From a virus: 23,509 bases of DNA. The stretch's first letter is position 1; the number at the start of each line of letters is the position of its first letter. Location: positions 1 to 23,509 of the IMG/VR virus record IMGVR_UViG_3300032322_002143; one strand, written 5' to 3'. The notes under the pieces were generated by a model. The model saw nothing but the letters and a program-made list of their open reading frames with translations, ran no database searches and was not told the origin of the DNA. This document shows, in pieces, positions 6,211-13,508 of this stretch. A program made the position numbers and the translations under genes.

Positions 6211-7230
6211 ATGCTGCAAGCCATTTTGACCCTGATCGCCCTGGCCGGGGGCGACGGTGGCCCTCGCGTGGCCCCCAAGGAGCTTCGACTCTTCCCGATG
6301 GGGACGATCGACACCTCCAAGGGCCCGTTCACCTTCGACCAGCAGGCCGCCGCCCTGGTGATGGCGGCCTACCAGGACCAGGGCAACGACCTCTTTTTCG
6401 ACTACGACCACCGGTCGTTGTCGGACATGGGCCCGCCCGACAGCGGCAAGGCCGCCGGGTGGTTCGGCCTGGAGCTGCGCCCCGACGGCCTCTGGGCGGT
6501 CAACGTGCGCTGGACCCCGATGGCCCAGGCGCAGATCGAGGCCGGGGAGTGGCGCTACTTCAGCCCCGCCTTCCTCGTCGACGAGAACCGCCGGATCCGG
6601 GCCCTCCTGAACGTGGCCCTCACCAATAACCCGGCCACGAAAAACATGACTCCGCTGGTCGCGGCCAGCGCGCGATGGGGCCGCGAAGCGCCCTCCGACA
6701 AGGACACCATGAACAAGACTCTTCTGGTGGCGCTCGGGCTCGCGGAGACCGCGACCGACGCCGAAGCCCTCGCGTTTGCCCAGGCCCTCACCGGCCTGTC
6801 TCGCGACCTCCTCGCCCTCTCCGGCAAGGCCACCCCCGCCGAGGCCCTCGCCACGGTCAAGGCCTGGCAGGAGAGCCACGCCAAGCTGGGCGAGGTCCAG
6901 GCCCAGCTCACGCAGCTCCGGGCCGCCGAGGACAAGCGCGCCGTCGAGGAGGAGATCCGCCTCGGCAAGGAGAGCGCGAAGATCACCGGCGCCAACGAGG
7001 CCAAGGTGCGCGCCCTCGGCTCCGCCGCGGCGATCAAGGCGTTCCTGGAGACCGCGCTGCCGGTGCTGCCGGCCAACGCCCCGCCGGCCCCCACGGGCGG
7101 CGCCACCACGCCCCAGGGCAAGCCCTGGGAGCAGCTCACCCGGGCGGAGAAGCACCGCCTCTACAACGACGATCGCCCCGCCTACGAGGCGCTCAAGCAG
7201 GACCACGAACGCCGCACCAGCGGGCGCTGA
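6211..7230 (+). CDS. Mu gpI-like prohead protease/scaffold polyprotein
   Basis: This protease matures the procapsid and, by its C-terminal half, acts as scaffold. Residues 1-165 match the Mu-like I protein family: DYDHRSL (64-70, with the conserved D-x-D-H), AAGWFGLELRPDGLWAVNV (81-99), WTPMAQAQIEAGEWRYFSPA (101-120) and ALTNNPATKNMTP (136-148). Residues 167-339 are a helical, Ala/Glu/Lys-rich scaffold-like region with coiled-coil potential, and end with a basic helix KHRLYNDDRPAYEALKQDHE, possibly the capsid-binding end. GAGGA at 6200-6204 is a good ribosome binding site for the ATG. The length of 339 is close to the family norm. It directly precedes the major capsid gene, as expected for protease-scaffold-capsid cassettes. 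Confidence 0.92.
   Translation: MLQAILTLIALAGGDGGPRVAPKELRLFPMGTIDTSKGPFTFDQQAAALVMAAYQDQGNDLFFDYDHRSLSDMGPPDSGKAAGWFGLELRPDGLWAVNVRWTPMAQAQIEAGEWRYFSPAFLVDENRRIRALLNVALTNNPATKNMTPLVAASARWGREAPSDKDTMNKTLLVALGLAETATDAEALAFAQALTGLSRDLLALSGKATPAEALATVKAWQESHAKLGEVQAQLTQLRAAEDKRAVEEEIRLGKESAKITGANEAKVRALGSAAAIKAFLETALPVLPANAPPAPTGGATTPQGKPWEQLTRAEKHRLYNDDRPAYEALKQDHERRTSGR
6709..7230 (+). CDS. Nested in-frame scaffold protein (Mu gpZ-like), internal start in the protease gene
   Basis: An internal ATG at 6709 (residue 167 of the protease protein) begins MNKTLLVALGLAETATDAEA, exactly at the boundary between the protease domain and the helical region. AAGGA at 6700-6704 lies just upstream, with a short four-base spacer. 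In Mu, the scaffold Z is made from an internal start inside gene I, and the same arrangement occurs in lambda C/Nu3. The product would be a 173-residue, mostly helical protein that fills the procapsid and is then degraded. The architecture is visible; independent expression is inferred. Confidence 0.6.
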   Translation: MNKTLLVALGLAETATDAEALAFAQALTGLSRDLLALSGKATPAEALATVKAWQESHAKLGEVQAQLTQLRAAEDKRAVEEEIRLGKESAKITGANEAKVRALGSAAAIKAFLETALPVLPANAPPAPTGGATTPQGKPWEQLTRAEKHRLYNDDRPAYEALKQDHERRTSGR

Positions 7231-7242
7231 GGAGAACCGACC

Positions 7243-8106
7243 ATGGCTTTCACGAAGAAGGGGGACGTGTTTGTCCCCGAGATGTTTGTCGAGGCGATCC
7301 AGGCCGGTTTTGCCGGCATGGAGATGATGGACAAGTCCGGCGCCGTCATCGTCAACGCGTCCATGCCCTACGGGAAGGCGAACGTCGGTGAGGCGGTCAA
7401 GATCCCGTACTTCAGCAACATCGGGGAGCTGGAGGACCTCACCAACGACGGCGACGCCCTCACCCCCGTGGGCATCACCTCCTCCGAGGAGACCGCGACG
7501 GTCAACCACAGCGGGAAGGCGATCGAGGCCACCTGGTGGGCGCAGATGTCCGCCGTCAGCGACCCCTACGCCGAGGGGGCGCGGCAGATCATCGAGGCCG
7601 TCCGCCGCCGGGCGTTCAAGGCCGCAACCGATATCTGCAACACCGACACGAACCTCCTGGAGCTCGACGTCTCCGGCTCCAACACCAAGCTCGACTACGA
7701 CGTCATGATTGACGCGAAATTGAAGTTTGGCGACGAGGACGGGGGCATTTCGGCCCTCATGGTCCACAGCAAGACCAAGGCGGATCTGCGCAAGCTGAAG
7801 ACCTCCACCGGCGTCCCGCTGTTCATCGACGGGATCAACGGCGACGTCGACCGGTTCACCGGCGTCCCGGTCTACACCAGCGATCGGCTGCGCGTGTCGA
7901 GCGGCACCTACACCTCGCTGGTGCTCAAGCGCGGCTCCATCCTGATCTGGTTGAACGGGGCTCCGATTGTCCTCACGGACAAGGACATCCTCGCCAACAC
8001 GGATGTGCAAGCCGTGCACATCTACTGGGCGGCCCACGCCTACAAGCGCATGCCGGGGACCACCAAGGCGGGGGTGTGCCGCATCCTCCACAAGGTGGGC
8101 TCCTGA
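7243..8106 (+). CDS. Major capsid protein, probable HK97 fold
   Basis: The 287-residue protein lies immediately after the protease/scaffold gene, has a strong ribosome binding site (GAGGAG at 7229-7234) and a near-neutral, balanced composition typical of capsid subunits. Residues about 45-100 contain the E-loop/P-domain-like stretch VGEAVKIPYFSNIGELEDL and the strand region ITSSEETATVNHSGKAIE. Residues about 105-135 form the long spine helix AEGARQIIEAVRRRAFKAAT. The C-terminal half has MVHSKTKADLRKLK and VYTSDRLRV, common in HK97-fold coat proteins where A-domain and late strands meet. No large N-terminal delta domain is evident, which is consistent with a separate scaffold. Assignment rests on synteny plus these features; the exact capsid family is not recognised. 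Confidence 0.88.
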   Translation: MAFTKKGDVFVPEMFVEAIQAGFAGMEMMDKSGAVIVNASMPYGKANVGEAVKIPYFSNIGELEDLTNDGDALTPVGITSSEETATVNHSGKAIEATWWAQMSAVSDPYAEGARQIIEAVRRRAFKAATDICNTDTNLLELDVSGSNTKLDYDVMIDAKLKFGDEDGGISALMVHSKTKADLRKLKTSTGVPLFIDGINGDVDRFTGVPVYTSDRLRVSSGTYTSLVLKRGSILIWLNGAPIVLTDKDILANTDVQAVHIYWAAHAYKRMPGTTKAGVCRILHKVGS

Positions 8107-8294
8107 TGCTGGCGGCGTTCCGCAGGGTGCACGCTCGCCGTCGCACCAAGGACGCGCCGCGTGCTCTCTCCTCGACGCCCCCGCCCGTCGCCCCTGCCGA
8201 AGCGGACTCGCGCCCCACCGCCCGCGTAGGCGAGCCGGTGACGGTCTCCCTTCCTGCCGCGGACGCTCCGCCCCGCGCCCCTCGCGGGCGATGA
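8106..8294 (+). CDS. Short basic, Pro/Ala-rich protein, 62 aa
   Basis: The ATG at 8106 overlaps the capsid stop as TGATG, so this start is preferred over the one 30 bases upstream inside the capsid gene. The N-terminus is strongly basic (FRRVHARRRTKD) and the remainder is Pro/Ala/Ser-rich and probably disordered. It ends in ATGA overlap with the next gene. A small basic protein between capsid and connector genes could bind packaged DNA or the capsid interior, but composition is the only evidence. It is low in complexity and might be weakly translated. Confidence 0.55.
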   Translation: MLAAFRRVHARRRTKDAPRALSSTPPPVAPAEADSRPTARVGEPVTVSLPAADAPPRAPRGR

Positions 8295-8569
8295 GCGCGG
8301 TCCCCTCGCCGCGGCGCTACTACCTGCTCAAGCGCCTCGAAGCGGCCCGGTCGGATGATCGCCCCCTCGATGGCGTCTGGCGCAGCAAGCAGGAAGCGCA
8401 GCCCGGCACGGCGCTCCCCGCCACCTTCCCCTTCCGCTCCCAGCTCGTCGCCGCCGGGTACAGCACCGCCGAGGACCTCGACGGCGCCACCGCCGACGAG
8501 CTGGTCACCTACGTCTCCCTCCCGTCCCGCGACGCCGCGGCCGTCGTGGCCGCCGCCGCCAACCTCTGA
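8291..8569 (+). CDS. Small head-region protein with HhH-like C-terminus (Mu gp35 position), 92 aa
   Basis: The ATG at 8291 overlaps the previous stop (ATGA); the longer frame upstream to 7967 is a capsid-gene shadow. The first 50 residues include MSAVPSPRRYYLLKRLEAAR. The C-terminus, roughly 55-92, contains LVAAGYSTAEDLDGATADEL followed by VTYVSLPSRDAAAVVAAAA. This closely follows the helix-hairpin-helix pattern 'L..AGy.TaedLa.as.eEL....gl....A..i..AA'. Mu-like phages have a small gene (gp35 in Mu) between capsid and gp36 with a comparable small helical fold, so this is probably its counterpart. The role, head or connector related, is not proven. Confidence 0.75.
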   Translation: MSAVPSPRRYYLLKRLEAARSDDRPLDGVWRSKQEAQPGTALPATFPFRSQLVAAGYSTAEDLDGATADELVTYVSLPSRDAAAVVAAAANL

Positions 8570-8583
8570 AGGAACCCCTCCCC

Positions 8584-8940
8584 ATGGGCTACAACACGGC
8601 AAACGGCAGGTACGCGGACACGGTCCCCGTCACCCTGCACGAGAGCGTGGCGCGCATCGCCAGCGGCAACGGCTCGTCCGTCGAGCTGGGGGACCGCGGC
8701 GTGCTCCGACTCCTCCTCGACGTCACCGCGGCAAGCGGCACCCTGCCCTCGCTGTCGGTCGACGTGCAGACCTCCTACGACGGCTCCACCTGGCGCACCC
8801 TCGGCGGCTTCACCGCCCTCGCCGGCACCGGCAGCGAGCGCCTGTCGTTCGCGGGCTGCGACCGCTTCGTGCGGTGCGTCTACACGATCTCGGGGGCCAC
8901 CCCGAGCTTCACCTTCTCCGTCAGCGGCGAGGCCGTCTGA
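8584..8940 (+). CDS. Beta-sandwich structural protein, probable capsid decoration (118 aa)
   Basis: AAGGAA at 8569-8574 precedes the ATG at 8584. Residues about 30-118 are an all-beta domain: LRLLLDVTAASGTLPSLSVD, VQTSYDGSTWRTLGGF and a final CVYTISGATPSFTFSVSG. The same domain recurs as the N-terminal ~100 residues of the connector protein encoded at 9416, with shared signatures TAASGTL, QTS.DG..W.TL and YTI.G..FTFSV.G. The pattern 'S.DG..W.tl' is common in phage virion beta-sandwich proteins. Position directly after the capsid cluster suggests a decoration or head-fibre protein. No enzyme motif is present. Confidence 0.78.
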   Translation: MGYNTANGRYADTVPVTLHESVARIASGNGSSVELGDRGVLRLLLDVTAASGTLPSLSVDVQTSYDGSTWRTLGGFTALAGTGSERLSFAGCDRFVRCVYTISGATPSFTFSVSGEAV

Positions 8941-8963
8941 CCTGACCCTCAAGGAACACGACC

Positions 8964-9416
8964 ATGCAAAGCCTCACCTCTCCTCACGGACACGCCAAGA
9001 TCCCCTCCGCCGAAGGCACCGGGGTTGCCACCCTCAAGCTCGCCATCGGCCACGCCACGGCGGACGGTGCCGTGCTCTACACCGTGCCCGCCGGGCACTA
9101 CCTCCGAATCAACCGCGCCTGGTGGAACGTCCAGACCGGGTTCACCGGCGGATCCTCCAGCGCCATCGGCATCGACTCCAGCAACGCGGCCTACGCGACC
9201 GCTGGTGACATCCTCGGCGGCGCCTCCGGCGACGTCGCGGCCACGCTGGTCCCCGGCCAGCAGGGCGGCACCGTCGGCGCCAAGATGTCCGGCAACCAGG
9301 TGGTGGTCCTCGCCCCCGGGGACACCATCCGGTTCCAGCGCATCACCAGCGCATTCACCGCCGGCGCGGGCTTCCTGATGCTCGAAGTCGTCGAGGTCGG
9401 GGACGCGCTCGCCTGA
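8964..9416 (+). CDS. Beta-rich virion protein, possible head decoration/fibre (150 aa)
   Basis: AAGGAA at 8950-8955 gives a clear ribosome binding site. The protein is almost entirely beta-prone, rich in Gly/Ala/Thr/Ser: ATLKLAIGHATADGAVLYTV, PAGHYLRINRAWWNVQTG and PGDTIRFQRITSAFTAG. The 'YTVPAG..lRI' and 'l.pGdtIr' signatures are typical of jelly-roll-like phage head or fibre proteins. The stop overlaps the next ATG as TGATG. It lies between two genes sharing a beta domain, in the capsid accessory cluster, so surface decoration is likely but not demonstrated. Confidence 0.75.
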   Translation: MQSLTSPHGHAKIPSAEGTGVATLKLAIGHATADGAVLYTVPAGHYLRINRAWWNVQTGFTGGSSSAIGIDSSNAAYATAGDILGGASGDVAATLVPGQQGGTVGAKMSGNQVVVLAPGDTIRFQRITSAFTAGAGFLMLEVVEVGDALA

Positions 9417-10117
9417 TGGCCACCGCGCTCACCCTGCTGGCCAGCGCTGCGCGCACCACCAGCGGGGTGGGCGCTTCCGTCGACCTGGGGGCCGCGACCA
9501 GCGCCCAGCTCGACCTGGCGGTCACCGCCGCCAGCGGCACCCTGGTCCTGGCGATCCAGACCAGCGCCGACGGCACGATCTGGCAGACCCTCACCACGCT
9601 CCCCTCGACGGCGACCACGGGCCGCACGTCCGTGTGGGTCGCCGGGGCGCTCCGCTACCTGCGAGCGTCCTACACGATCACCGGGAGCGGCTTCACCTTC
9701 AGCGTCGCCGGCACCGCCCTGGTGGTCTACGCGACGCCCGACGACTTCGACGCCCTGGCGCCCTCGGCGGCGGCGGCTGAGGACTTCTCCATCGAGGAGA
9801 AGGCCAAGGCCCTCGCGAGCGCCAGCGGCGAGGCGAGCGGCTACCTCAATGCCAGGTACACACTGCCGCTCACCGCCTGGGGGGACGACCTCCGGCAGCA
9901 CGTCGTGAACATCGCCGCCTACCGGCTCCTGGTGCGCCGCGGCTGGTCGCCGGTGGCTCCCGAGGACGACACCGTCCGCACCGGGTACACCGACGCCCTG
10001 GCCTGGCTCGCCAAGGTCAAGGACGAGCGGATCTCCCCTCCGGACATCGTCGACAGCACCCCCGAGGTCTACGACGCCGGGGCGTTCGTCGTGTCGAAAC
10101 CCAAGCGAGGCTGGTGA
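9416..10117 (+). CDS. Head-tail connector, DUF1320 (Mu gp36-like), with an extra N-terminal beta domain
   Basis: Residues about 104-230 match the Mu gp36/DUF1320 family: VYATPDDFDALAP, EEKAKALASASGEASGYLN, ARYTLPLTAWGDDLRQHV, VNIAAYRLL and the closing YTDALAWLAKVKDERIS. This family forms a neck layer between portal and tail. Residues 1-103 are not part of normal gp36: they are a beta-sandwich paralogous to the free protein encoded at 8584 (GASVDLG versus GSSVELG; AVTAASGTL; SYTITGSGFTFSV). Total length of 233 exceeds the usual ~140. The fusion suggests the connector carries a decoration-like domain on the virion surface. The start overlaps the previous stop (TGATG). Confidence 0.88.
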   Translation: MATALTLLASAARTTSGVGASVDLGAATSAQLDLAVTAASGTLVLAIQTSADGTIWQTLTTLPSTATTGRTSVWVAGALRYLRASYTITGSGFTFSVAGTALVVYATPDDFDALAPSAAAAEDFSIEEKAKALASASGEASGYLNARYTLPLTAWGDDLRQHVVNIAAYRLLVRRGWSPVAPEDDTVRTGYTDALAWLAKVKDERISPPDIVDSTPEVYDAGAFVVSKPKRGW

Positions 10118-10602
10118 TGGGCGTCCTCAAGGGCAACCTTGCCTCGCTGCAGAAGCACCTCAAGGCGGTCCAGGCCCTGGGCAAGAGCGGGCTCAAGAGG
10201 GTCTCTCGGGCCGTCGCGGAAGAAGCGAAGACGCTGGTCGACGAAGGCTTCGCCCAGGGCGTCTCCCCCTCCGGCCAGCGCTGGAGGGCGCTCAAGGTCC
10301 GCCAGGGGCAGCCGCTCCGGGACACGCGCCGGCTCCAGTCCTCGCTGGCCCCGGTCGACACCGGGAACGGGTTTCGGATCAGCACCAACCTCCACTACGC
10401 CCGGGTGCATCAGTTCGGCGCCACCATCCGCGCCAAGGGCGCCAAGGCGCTCTACAGCCGCAAGGCCAAGAAGTTCTTCGGCAAGGTCGTCAAGATCCCC
10501 GCCCGCCCCTTCCTGCCTCGCGAGGGCAAGCTCCCGGCCCGTTGGGCCCAGGGGCTCGACGCCGCCGCTCGTGACGTCCTCGCTCTGATCCTGAAATCAT
10601 GA
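10117..10602 (+). CDS. Mu gpG-like virion morphogenesis protein (tail completion/connector), 161 aa
   Basis: I chose ATG 10117, which overlaps the previous stop (TGATG), over GTG 10114. The N-terminus is helical (LQKHLKAVQALGKSGLKRV). The core has GVSPSGQRWRALK, RRLQSSLA, the diagnostic HYARVHQFGATIRAKG (93-108) and IPARPFLP (127-134). This combination marks the phage virion morphogenesis (Mu G / P2 S / HK97 gp10-like) family, which joins the tail to the head. Its size is normal. It sits between the gp36-like connector and the tail terminator candidate, as in Mu. Confidence 0.9.
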   Translation: MGVLKGNLASLQKHLKAVQALGKSGLKRVSRAVAEEAKTLVDEGFAQGVSPSGQRWRALKVRQGQPLRDTRRLQSSLAPVDTGNGFRISTNLHYARVHQFGATIRAKGAKALYSRKAKKFFGKVVKIPARPFLPREGKLPARWAQGLDAAARDVLALILKS

Positions 10603-11105
10603 CCTCCAAGCTCGAAGACCTGTGCGCCGAGCTGGAGGCGCACATGAACACCCGGGGCGTCGTCTCGGGGACCGCCTTCGGTTTCGGCGCCAAGGAGCTG
10701 GACCGGGCCAGCAAGCCCCCAAGGGTCGTCTGGCGCCTGGTGCGCGGCGAGTGCGAGGGCACCCCGAGGCCCGGCCAGAATCCCCGCCCGCTGTTCAACC
10801 GTCGGCTGGAGCTCGAAGCCCACCTCTGGGGCACCGACTACGAGCAGACGGAGCAGCTCCTCGAGGACGTCAGCCGCGCCATGCACGGCGCCGCCGCCGG
10901 GAGCTACGCCCCGCTGCGCGAGGAGTGGCCCGCCGAGGACGACGACGGGCGAGCCCACCAGTTCAAGGGCAATTACTGCGTGTTCACGCTGGAGGTGCTG
11001 GTGCCGGTAACGACCACCACGCAGACCACCGCGCGCGTCACCACCGTCCAGCCCGACACGAGCAGCAGCAGCCCCACCGACGGGAACCTCGACGTAGGAG
11101 AATGA
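10599..11105 (+). CDS. Probable tail terminator/neck protein, 168 aa
   Basis: The gene overlaps both neighbours by ATGA. The protein begins with a helix (LEDLCAELEAHMNTRGVVSG) and continues with alternating strands (FNRRLELEAHLWGTDYEQTE, KGNYCVFTLEVLVPV) resembling Mu gp37/lambda gpU-like tail terminators. The C-terminal 35 residues are Thr/Ser-rich and likely disordered. Position after the morphogenesis protein and before the sheath is where a tail terminator lies. The assignment comes from position and secondary-structure pattern, not a diagnostic motif. Confidence 0.75.
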   Translation: MTSKLEDLCAELEAHMNTRGVVSGTAFGFGAKELDRASKPPRVVWRLVRGECEGTPRPGQNPRPLFNRRLELEAHLWGTDYEQTEQLLEDVSRAMHGAAAGSYAPLREEWPAEDDDGRAHQFKGNYCVFTLEVLVPVTTTTQTTARVTTVQPDTSSSSPTDGNLDVGE

Positions 11106-11299
11106 TGGAAACCCCCCTGGAACGCTCTGTCCTGGCCTGGGCCAAGGACAAGGGCGTTGATGAATTTTTCCTCGCTGGTGCCGCCGTCCTGGCGGGCTGG
11201 CCGCGAGGCAACGTCTACGACGAGCGAGCCCCTCTCCTCGTCACCGAAGAAGCGTTTGATCGAGCCGTCGCGGCCTTCCGCGGCCTGGAGATGAAATAA
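11102..11299 (+). CDS. Small protein before the sheath gene, 65 aa, unrecognised
   Basis: The ATG at 11102 overlaps the preceding stop (ATGA), and the TAA at 11297-11299 overlaps the sheath ATG (TAATG). The sequence includes LAWAKDKGVDEFFLAGAAV and TEEAFDRAVAAFRGLEMK, plausibly a small alpha/beta fold. Mu-like phages have a small gene (gp38, DUF2635) at this place, but this product does not show the DUF2635 pattern. It may be a non-homologous replacement. The frame extends upstream only as a shadow. Confidence 0.75.
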   Translation: MMETPLERSVLAWAKDKGVDEFFLAGAAVLAGWPRGNVYDERAPLLVTEEAFDRAVAAFRGLEMK

Positions 11300-12729
11300 T
11301 GGCCCTCCCCGGTGTGAATGTCGTGCTCCAGGATTTCGCCCTGGGCTTGGTTGAGCCTGCGGACCACGCGCAGGCCATCGTCGGCACCGCGGCCAGCGGG
11401 ACCAACAACGCCGTGGTCGCGATCAGCGACCTCAAGACCCTCAAGGACACGTTCGGCTCGGGTCCGCTCGTCGAGGCCGCGGCGCATGCGCTGCTGGTCG
11501 CTGGCGGCCCGGTCTACTGCGTCAAGGTCAGCGCCACCACGGCGGGCTCCAACAGTTCGGTGACCCTCACCGGCACCGGCGTGGACCCGGGCGCCACCGT
11601 CTCCGGCACCCCGCTCGATGACTACACCGTCCGGGTGAAGATCGTGCTCGGCGGCACTCGCGGCACCGCGACCTTCCAGATCAGCTTCGACGGCGGCGAC
11701 ACCTACTCCGAGGTCTACGTCACCGCGGCCAGCGTCACGACCTGGGCCGTCGAGACCGGCCTGACCATCGCGTTTGCCGTGGGCACCTACGTCGCCGGCG
11801 ACATCTACGCCTTCACCTCGACGGGGCCCAAATTCGGCTCCTCCGACCTGGCGACCGCCCTCGATAACCTCAACGCTTCGGCCTACTCGTTCGAGTGGGT
11901 CCACATCGCGGGCACGGTCACCGGCGCGGACGATGCGGCCAAGGTCACGGCGTTCGCCGCCCTGGCCGCCGCCGTCGAGACCAAGCTGACCACCTGGACG
12001 ACTGCGTTCCGGTACGCGTTTGCGATCCTCCAGGTGCCCACGGTGGCCGACTCGGCGCTGAACGTCGCCGGGGTCACGGGCTTCGCCAGCACCCGGCAGA
12101 TGTGGGTCGCGGGCGATGTCGAGCTGGTCTCGGCCATCAACGCCCGCCAGATCCGCCGCAACGCCTCCTTGAACGTCGCCGCCCGGCTCGGCGCCATCGA
12201 CCTGCAGCGGTCCCCGGCCTGCCCCGCGGACGGCACCCTGCCGGGCATCGTGTCCCTGGTCCGGGACGAGCGGATCACGGAAGCGCTCGACGCGCTCCGG
12301 ATCACGACGCTGCGGACCTTCGACAGCGCCTTCGCGGGCCACTACGTCACCAACGGGCGCATGATGGCGCCGGCGGGTAGCGACTACTCGTTCGTCCAGA
12401 ACCGTCGGGTGATGGACCGGGCCGCCACCGTCGCCCGCCAGGCGATGATCCCCTACGTCAACGCGGATTTCCGCGTCGATGCGGTCACCGGCTTCATCGA
12501 CGAGCGGGAGGCCGTGGCCATCGAGTCGCGCATCACCCGCGCCCTGGAAGGGGACCTCGTCGCCACCGGTCGCGCGACCCGGGTGCAGGTCCAGGTGAAG
12601 CGCGACGACAACCTGATCAGCACGCAGACCCTGAACGTCCGGATCCGCGTCATTCCCAAGAGCTACGCCCGGTTCATCACCCTGGACCTCGGCTTCGAGA
12701 ACCCCGCCCTCGCGGCGGCGGCGACCTGA
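11299..12729 (+). CDS. Contractile tail sheath protein
   Basis: The sheath surrounds the tube and contracts to drive it through the host envelope. The 476-residue length and context (immediately before tube and chaperones) are typical of Mu gp39/DUF2586-type sheaths. The N-terminus ALPGVNVVLQD begins like many sheath proteins. Residues about 92-177 are an all-beta insert with DDYTVRVKIVLGGTRGTATF and SFDGGDTYSEVYVTAASV, probably the surface domain. The C-terminal conserved subdomain runs from about 370 (VARQAMIPYVNADFRVDAVT) to VRIRVIPKSYARFITLDLGF at about 446-465. This last strand-helix arm is the part that links neighbouring subunits in sheaths. The start overlaps the previous stop. Confidence 0.93.
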   Translation: MALPGVNVVLQDFALGLVEPADHAQAIVGTAASGTNNAVVAISDLKTLKDTFGSGPLVEAAAHALLVAGGPVYCVKVSATTAGSNSSVTLTGTGVDPGATVSGTPLDDYTVRVKIVLGGTRGTATFQISFDGGDTYSEVYVTAASVTTWAVETGLTIAFAVGTYVAGDIYAFTSTGPKFGSSDLATALDNLNASAYSFEWVHIAGTVTGADDAAKVTAFAALAAAVETKLTTWTTAFRYAFAILQVPTVADSALNVAGVTGFASTRQMWVAGDVELVSAINARQIRRNASLNVAARLGAIDLQRSPACPADGTLPGIVSLVRDERITEALDALRITTLRTFDSAFAGHYVTNGRMMAPAGSDYSFVQNRRVMDRAATVARQAMIPYVNADFRVDAVTGFIDEREAVAIESRITRALEGDLVATGRATRVQVQVKRDDNLISTQTLNVRIRVIPKSYARFITLDLGFENPALAAAAT

Positions 12730-12738
12730 GAGGGCACC

Positions 12739-13188
12739 ATGGCCACCTACACCAAGATCAACGGCAAGGCGTACTCCCACAGCTCCATCGAGGTGCAGCT
12801 CGCCGGCAAGAGCTACCCCTTCGTCAAGGAGGTCTCCTACTCCGACGACCTGGAGCCCGGCGAGGTGCGCGGCACCAGCGCGCAGCTCCTCAGCCGCACC
12901 CGCGGCGAGTACAAGGCGGAGGCCAGCATCACGCTGTTCAAGGGCGCCGCCCAGGAGCTGCTCGATGACCTCGGCGACGGCTTTATGGAGAAGGAGTTCG
13001 ATATGGTCGTCACTCGCAAAGAGGACGACATGTCGACCATCATCGACACCGTCGTGAAGTGCCGGATCAAGAAGCACGAGAGCGGCTCCTCGACGGGCTC
13101 CGACCCCAACGAAGTGAAGTTCGATCTTCACCCCATGTACATCCTCTGGAACGGCTACTCGCCCATCGCCGGGTTGATCAAGGGCTGA
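12739..13188 (+). CDS. Tail tube protein (Mu gp40-like)
   Basis: The inner tube conducts DNA into the host. The 149-residue protein fits the Phage_tail_tube family: MATYTKINGKAYSHSSIEVQ, then VKEVSYSDDLEPGEVRGTSA, KAEASITLFKGAAQELLDDL and the closing strands EVKFDLHPMYILWNG. GAGAGGG at 12728-12734 is a ribosome binding site. It directly follows the sheath gene and precedes the chaperone gene, as in Mu and P2-like phages. Confidence 0.93.
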   Translation: MATYTKINGKAYSHSSIEVQLAGKSYPFVKEVSYSDDLEPGEVRGTSAQLLSRTRGEYKAEASITLFKGAAQELLDDLGDGFMEKEFDMVVTRKEDDMSTIIDTVVKCRIKKHESGSSTGSDPNEVKFDLHPMYILWNGYSPIAGLIKG

Positions 13189-13190
13189 GC

Positions 13191-13508
13191 ATGACCATCG
13201 ATCCGCAGACCATCGAAGCCCTCAAGGCCAAGCACGGCGACACCCTCACGCTGCTCGAAGCCGAGGGCGTGGAGATCGTCGTCAAGCCCATCGATCTGGG
13301 CAGCTACCGCATCTTCAAGAAGAAGGCGGCCAACGAGGAGACCCGGGCGACTGCTGGCGAGGACCTGCTCTACGGCGTGCTCGTCCACCCCTCTCGCGAG
13401 GAACTGCAGACCGCCGTGCGCGGGCGCCCGTTCCTGCTGGAACACTTCGCCAACGAGATCGTCCGGGACGCCGGGGCTCTGGCCGAGGTCCGCGCAAAAA
13501 AACTGTGA
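13191..13508 (+). CDS. Tail assembly chaperone, short (zero-frame) product
   Basis: The ATG at 13191 follows AAGGG at 13180-13184. The 105-residue product, with LKAKHGDTLTLLEAEGVEIV, a Lys-rich FKKKAANEET segment and PFLLEHFANEIVRDAG, has the size and helix-rich ending of Mu gp41/lambda gpG-type chaperones. These keep the tape measure soluble and assist tube polymerisation. It ends in RAKKL and TGA 13506-13508, directly after an A7 slippery run. A longer frameshifted version is described separately. Its place between tube and tape measure is diagnostic. Confidence 0.85.
   Translation: MTIDPQTIEALKAKHGDTLTLLEAEGVEIVVKPIDLGSYRIFKKKAANEETRATAGEDLLYGVLVHPSREELQTAVRGRPFLLEHFANEIVRDAGALAEVRAKKL

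Noticed and set aside
5839-8091. A 750-codon open frame on the - strand opposite head genes
   Set aside because: Its product is Gly/Val/Asp/Arg-rich with no recognisable domain, and it mirrors well-supported + strand genes (protease, capsid). Long antisense frames are expected in DNA with such GC-biased third positions.
11215-13131. A 638-codon open frame on the - strand opposite sheath and tube genes
   Set aside because: It is a low-complexity shadow of the sheath and tube genes, which have clear family features and coupled starts.
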